Shown here: piece after piece, positions 31,868 through 31,897 of the stretch
Layout of the letters: every line of letters starts with the position of its first letter
Position numbering within the stretch: position 1 is the stretch's first letter
Assembly (NCBI GenBank): GCA_028285035.1
Contig: JANQQF010000142.1
Coordinates: 1 to 31,897 of the forward strand
Length of the DNA stretch: 31,897 nt
Direction: 5' to 3'
Source: Phycisphaerae bacterium
GTDB taxonomy: Bacteria > Chloroflexota > Anaerolineae > 4572-78 > J111
Program-made: the position numbers and the translations under genes
The notes under the pieces: generated by a model
What the model saw: the letters and a program-made list of their open reading frames with translations, nothing else
Database searches by the model: none
What the model was told of the DNA's origin: nothing

Positions 31868-31897
31868 ATGAAAATCTTTGGTAAATCCTCAAATTCG
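31868..31897 (+). CDS. Start of an unidentified gene cut by the window edge
   Basis: An ATG at 31868 has GAGGG nine bases before it and stays open to the end (MKIFGKSSNS). An in-frame ATG at 31859 is too close to that ribosome site. Only ten codons are visible, so no function can be given. It would be the next gene after the flavoprotein, 123 bp downstream. Confidence 0.35.
   Translation, partial: MKIFGKSSNS

Overview
The window is a chromosomal segment of about 50% GC that most likely comes from a Chloroflexota bacterium (Anaerolineae or Ardenticatenia type). This rests on three things: two secreted proteins carry the YLP(L/V)V signature near their C-termini, as is common in exported proteins of that phylum (KLYLPLVFK in the giant protein, NLYLPVVTQNN at the end of the 425-aa one); there are large STAND/LuxR ATPase-TPR regulators; and the IS1-like transposase remnant and the MttB/DMGDH content also fit. 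The assignment comes from sequence style, not from a marker gene. No rRNA, tRNA, CRISPR array or prophage was seen.

Left part (1-6.5 kb): the 5' end of a branched-chain-amino-acid-type binding lipoprotein; an unusual one-component regulator that fuses an XRE helix-turn-helix to a cytoplasmic TRAP (DctP-like) solute-binding domain; a divergent S51-type serine hydrolase; a decayed IS1-like element with intact 16-bp ends; an orphan selenate/phosphonate-type ABC binding lipoprotein behind a leader that ends in an intrinsic terminator; and a DoxX membrane protein.

Middle (6.5-23 kb): a LuxR-ATPase-TPR regulator; an ORFan plus Pro/Thr-rich lipoprotein pair; and a two-gene unit of a 927-aa STAND ATPase-TPR protein followed by a 2109-aa secreted protein. 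The latter has 14 FG-GAP-type repeats, a CLCA-like HExxHx6D metalloprotease region, a GAERT pentapeptide linker, and TIG, jelly-roll and CARDB-like domains. A PhyH dioxygenase and a DUF11-type secreted protein follow.

Right part (23-31.9 kb): IclR regulator plus 3-hydroxyisobutyrate-dehydrogenase-like enzyme; non-pyrrolysine MttB-family methyltransferase translationally coupled to a DMT transporter; Nudix hydrolase; TetR regulator divergent from a dimethylglycine/sarcosine-dehydrogenase-type flavoprotein. Together these suggest catabolism of methylated amines or osmolytes (inference; substrates unproven).

Intergenic regions are rich in inverted repeats: strong terminators, a dispersed TGTCATTTCGA-bounded palindromic element, and several degenerate 7-bp tandem arrays, two of them arranged as long hairpins and one pair flanking the flavoprotein gene in opposite orientation.
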